Origin: an uncultured Ruminococcus sp.
GTDB taxonomy: Bacteria; Bacillota; Clostridia; Oscillospirales; Acutalibacteraceae
Reading direction: 5' to 3'
NCBI GenBank assembly: GCA_902773155.1
Contig: CACYDK010000045.1
Location: 1 to 11,936 of the forward strand
DNA length: 11,936 nucleotides
The position numbers and the translations under genes are program-made. Positions 10,111 to 11,936 of the stretch are shown one piece after another; position 1 is the stretch's first letter, and each line of letters opens with the position of its first letter. Below the pieces are notes generated by a model. That model did no database searches. It was not told the origin of the DNA and saw only the letters and a list, made by a program, of their open reading frames with translations.

Positions 10111-11936
10111 TTATTTTACCTTAACCTTAACTGTAGCGTAGAGGCCGTTCTGAGCGTATACGTAGATTGTTGTAGTACCCTTCTTCTTAGCCTTGATTAC
10201 GCCCTTAGCGGAGATAGAAGCAACAGACTTCTTAGTATTCTCATACTTGATTCCGCGGTGCTTAGCAACCTTGACCTTCTTGGACGCCGGTGTTACGGTC
10301 GTCTTGAGGGTAAACTTCTTGCCCTTCTTGAGAGTAAGAGTCTTAACTACGTTGGTTGTAACGCTCTTAGCGTTGCCCTTCTTACCGCCCGAAGTAGCGA
10401 TATGGAGAGTCTTGGAAACAGCTTTTACCTTATTCTTCTTGTTGTATGCGATTACAAGATACTTGTAGTAAGTGTTCTTCTTAAGCTTCTTCTGAGTAAA
10501 GGTTGTGCCCTTTACGGTCTTGAGCTTCTTGTAGGACTTGCCGCACTTAGCGCCGAATACGATGTAGCCCTTAGCGCCGCTTACCTTGCTCCACTTGATT
10601 GTGATGGAGTTCTTGGTAACCTTCTTCTGACCGGCCTTTAAGGAACTGAACTTGGAGCCCTTGGGATCCTTATCGTTCTTGAGCTTGAGGATAGTGTAGG
10701 AAGCGTCCTTTACAGAAGCGTTGGCAAGGTTGCTTACCTTCTTGGCAGGAGCCTGAGTCGGAGCCTGTGTGGGAGCCTGAGTCGGAGCCTGAGTCGGAGC
10801 CTGAGTCGGAGCCTGTGTGGGAGCCTGAGTCGGAGCCTCTGTGGGAGCCTCTGTGGGTTCCTCTGTAGGAGCCTCTGTGGGAACCTCGTCAGCTACTGTG
10901 GGAGCTGCTAAGGAGTTTACAAGAGACTGACCGTCGGCTGTCAGACCGGAGTTAGCGAAATAAGCCTTACCTGTGGAGTTGAGCTCCTCGATGATGAGGT
11001 TAACAGCAGCAGTACCTAAAGCGCCGTCCTTAACGTCGAACGTAGCCTTTACGAATACTCCGCCGTCCTTGAAGTCGAATACGCCCTGCTTTGTCTTATC
11101 GTCAACGCCTGTGAAGTTGAAAGCGGCCTTGTTCTCGGCAACTGCCTTGTTAACTACGAGGTAATCCTCGGCGATCTTCGGGAACTCAAGGCTCTTGAGT
11201 GTGAGCTTTGTGTTATCATAAATCAACGAAGCCTGTCCGTCCTCGAGGTTCTCGGGAGTCTGGAGGTTGTAGGAAACGCTTACTGTCTTTTTGCCTGTAG
11301 CGTCCATCTGAGAAGCGGGGAGAACTGTGCCGTTGAGTAAGGGCTGAATCATAAGCTTATCCGTAACAGGATCAGCTGTGGGAGCCTCTGTAGGAGCTTC
11401 TGTAGGAGCGTCTGTGGGAGCCTCTGTAGGAGCGTCTGTAGGAGCCTCTGTCGGAGCGTCTGTGGGAGCTTCTGTAGGAGCTTCTGTAGGAGCTTCTGTA
11501 GGAGCGTCTGTGGGGGGCTCTGTCGGAGTACCGTTGTCGCCGTTGCCGTTGTCGCCGTTGCCGTTATCGCCGTTGCCATTGTCGCCGTTGCCGTTGTCGC
11601 CGTTGTCGTCGTTATTGCCGGTGCCGGCTTCAGAGCTCAGTGTATACTCTGTAAAGGTCTCGCCGAAGGGGTTAGTGCCCTCGCCGGAGCCTGTGATTGT
11701 GTAGGTTGTGCCGTCGCTGGCGTACTCCTGAGTGGACTGACCTACACGGCCGGACCAATCGCCGTCTGTGGAGTTGAGGAAGATTACATACTCAGCTACC
11801 GATGAGAACGACCACTTTCCGCCATCTTCAGAACCGGGGATCATTTCGCCCTTGGTGCCGCCGTTTGTGGACCAAGCGTACCATGTACCGCCGGATACAT
11901 CGCCGGGGTTGAGATAAACAGTGTTTGAACCGGAAA
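10111..11936 (-). CDS. large modular extracellular protein with cohesin-like, Fn3-like and Big2-like domains (N-terminus beyond window)
   Basis: The frame is open to the right edge, so this is the C-terminal ~607 residues of a longer protein. Residue numbers count from the internal Met at 11844. Up to about 70 is the end of a Gly/Ser/Thr-rich, Trp-containing beta domain, perhaps a carbohydrate-binding module. A GDNGN repeat follows (about 81-105), then a PTEAPTDA linker (107-157). A beta-sandwich at about 163-315 (VSVSYNLQ, then SLIYDNTKLTLKSLEF, then GVFVKATFDVKDG) resembles cohesins. A second linker of PTEAP/PTQAP (321-366) leads to an Fn3-like domain (about 405-485; SITIKWSKVSGAKGYIVF) and a Big2-like Ig domain (about 495-577; KKSVASISAKGVIKAKKKGTTTIYVYA). 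The C-terminal half is very rich in Lys. There is no sortase motif or C-terminal membrane helix. The design fits a secreted adhesin, scaffold or polysaccharide-binding protein of a Ruminococcus-type gut bacterium; a true cohesin is not proven. Confidence 0.85.
   Translation of the reverse strand, partial: SGSNTVYLNPGDVSGGTWYAWSTNGGTKGEMIPGSEDGGKWSFSSVAEYVIFLNSTDGDWSGRVGQSTQEYASDGTTYTITGSGEGTNPFGETFTEYTLSSEAGTGNNDDNGDNGNGDNGNGDNGNGDNGNGDNGTPTEPPTDAPTEAPTEAPTEAPTDAPTEAPTDAPTEAPTDAPTEAPTEAPTADPVTDKLMIQPLLNGTVLPASQMDATGKKTVSVSYNLQTPENLEDGQASLIYDNTKLTLKSLEFPKIAEDYLVVNKAVAENKAAFNFTGVDDKTKQGVFDFKDGGVFVKATFDVKDGALGTAAVNLIIEELNSTGKAYFANSGLTADGQSLVNSLAAPTVADEVPTEAPTEEPTEAPTEAPTQAPTQAPTQAPTQAPTQAPTQAPTQAPAKKVSNLANASVKDASYTILKLKNDKDPKGSKFSSLKAGQKKVTKNSITIKWSKVSGAKGYIVFGAKCGKSYKKLKTVKGTTFTQKKLKKNTYYKYLVIAYNKKNKVKAVSKTLHIATSGGKKGNAKSVTTNVVKTLTLKKGKKFTLKTTVTPASKKVKVAKHRGIKYENTKKSVASISAKGVIKAKKKGTTTIYVYAQNGLYATVKVKVK
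10745..10889 (-). repeat. 12-bp coding repeat encoding the PTQAP/PTEAP linker
   Basis: About eleven 12-bp units (on the plus strand GCCTGAGTCGGA or GCCTGTGTGGGA) encode Thr-Gln-Ala-Pro, grading into Thr-Glu-Ala-Pro. Synonymous variation is limited, so unit number is likely to vary between strains. Confidence 0.85.
11375..11530 (-). repeat. 12-bp coding repeat encoding the PTEAPTDAP linker
   Basis: About thirteen 12-bp units (on the plus strand GCCTCTGTAGGA or GCGTCTGTAGGA) encode Thr-Glu-Ala-Pro alternating with Thr-Asp-Ala-Pro. It differs from the downstream linker in having Asp in place of Gln. Confidence 0.85.
11530..11612 (-). repeat. coding repeat encoding the GDNGN linker
   Basis: An 18-bp unit (on the plus strand TTGTCGCCGTTGCCG and variants) encodes Gly-Asn-Gly-Asp-Asn-Gly, about five units. 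This acidic Gly/Asn/Asp linker joins the N-terminal beta domain to the Thr/Pro-rich linker. Confidence 0.8.

Noticed and set aside
11378..11704. Plus-strand frame encoding a GASVGASV repeat
   Set aside because: It is the antisense shadow of the Thr/Pro/Ala/Glu linker-coding repeat.

Overview
The window looks like the chromosome of a Clostridia-class Firmicute, most like Ruminococcus and its relatives. The reasons are the mraZ-rsmH-ftsL-class B PBP cell-division order, an HPr with both His15 and Ser46, a CbpB-like CBS protein, and a large secreted-type protein with Thr/Pro/Ala/Glu/Gln linkers, a cohesin-like sandwich, Fn3-like and Big2-like domains and lysine-rich ends. Species assignment is inference. 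There is no phage, insertion sequence, CRISPR array, tRNA or rRNA.

Region by region. On the minus strand (read right to left): the rimM-trmD operon (8222-6980); ptsH with its own strong promoter and a palindromic operator candidate (6804-6541); then, after an intrinsic terminator, uvrC-rsmD-coaD and a small coiled-coil protein (6493-3115). Next comes a 520-bp gene-free block of stem-loop repeats ending in a terminator (3114-2737). After it lies the dcw start, mraZ-rsmH-ftsL-PBP (2476-1, the PBP being cut by the window edge). The mraZ promoter carries three GTGnCA boxes spaced exactly 10 bp apart, the expected layout of an MraZ autoregulatory operator. ftsL has its own promoter and is separated from the PBP gene by a terminator-like hairpin. 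On the plus strand: a two-CBS-domain protein (8436-8846) and a phosphoribosyltransferase-like protein with a degenerate PRPP motif (8991-9626), closed by a strong terminator. The right end (10111-11936, minus) is the C-terminal part of the large modular extracellular protein.

The genes serve basic growth: septum formation and wall synthesis, ribosome maturation (RimM, RsmD, RsmH), tRNA m1G37 modification (TrmD), CoA synthesis, nucleotide excision repair, and sugar-transport phosphorelay and carbon control. The modular protein is probably for substrate attachment.

The least ordinary material is intergenic. Two minus-strand genes far apart (the coiled-coil gene and the modular protein) end in related 3' regions: a GC hairpin with an AGC-type loop at the stop codon, CCGCC/GCGG blocks, then a long related terminator hairpin. 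One copy has been expanded by tandem duplication of a 32-bp stem-loop unit with compensatory changes. Beside the second copy are an 88-bp element with 10-bp terminal inverted repeats and a 73-bp tandem duplication with an invariant 17-nt loop. Also worth attention: the SD-mimicking hairpin before the phosphoribosyltransferase gene, and the terminator that ends eight bases before the uvrC start codon.
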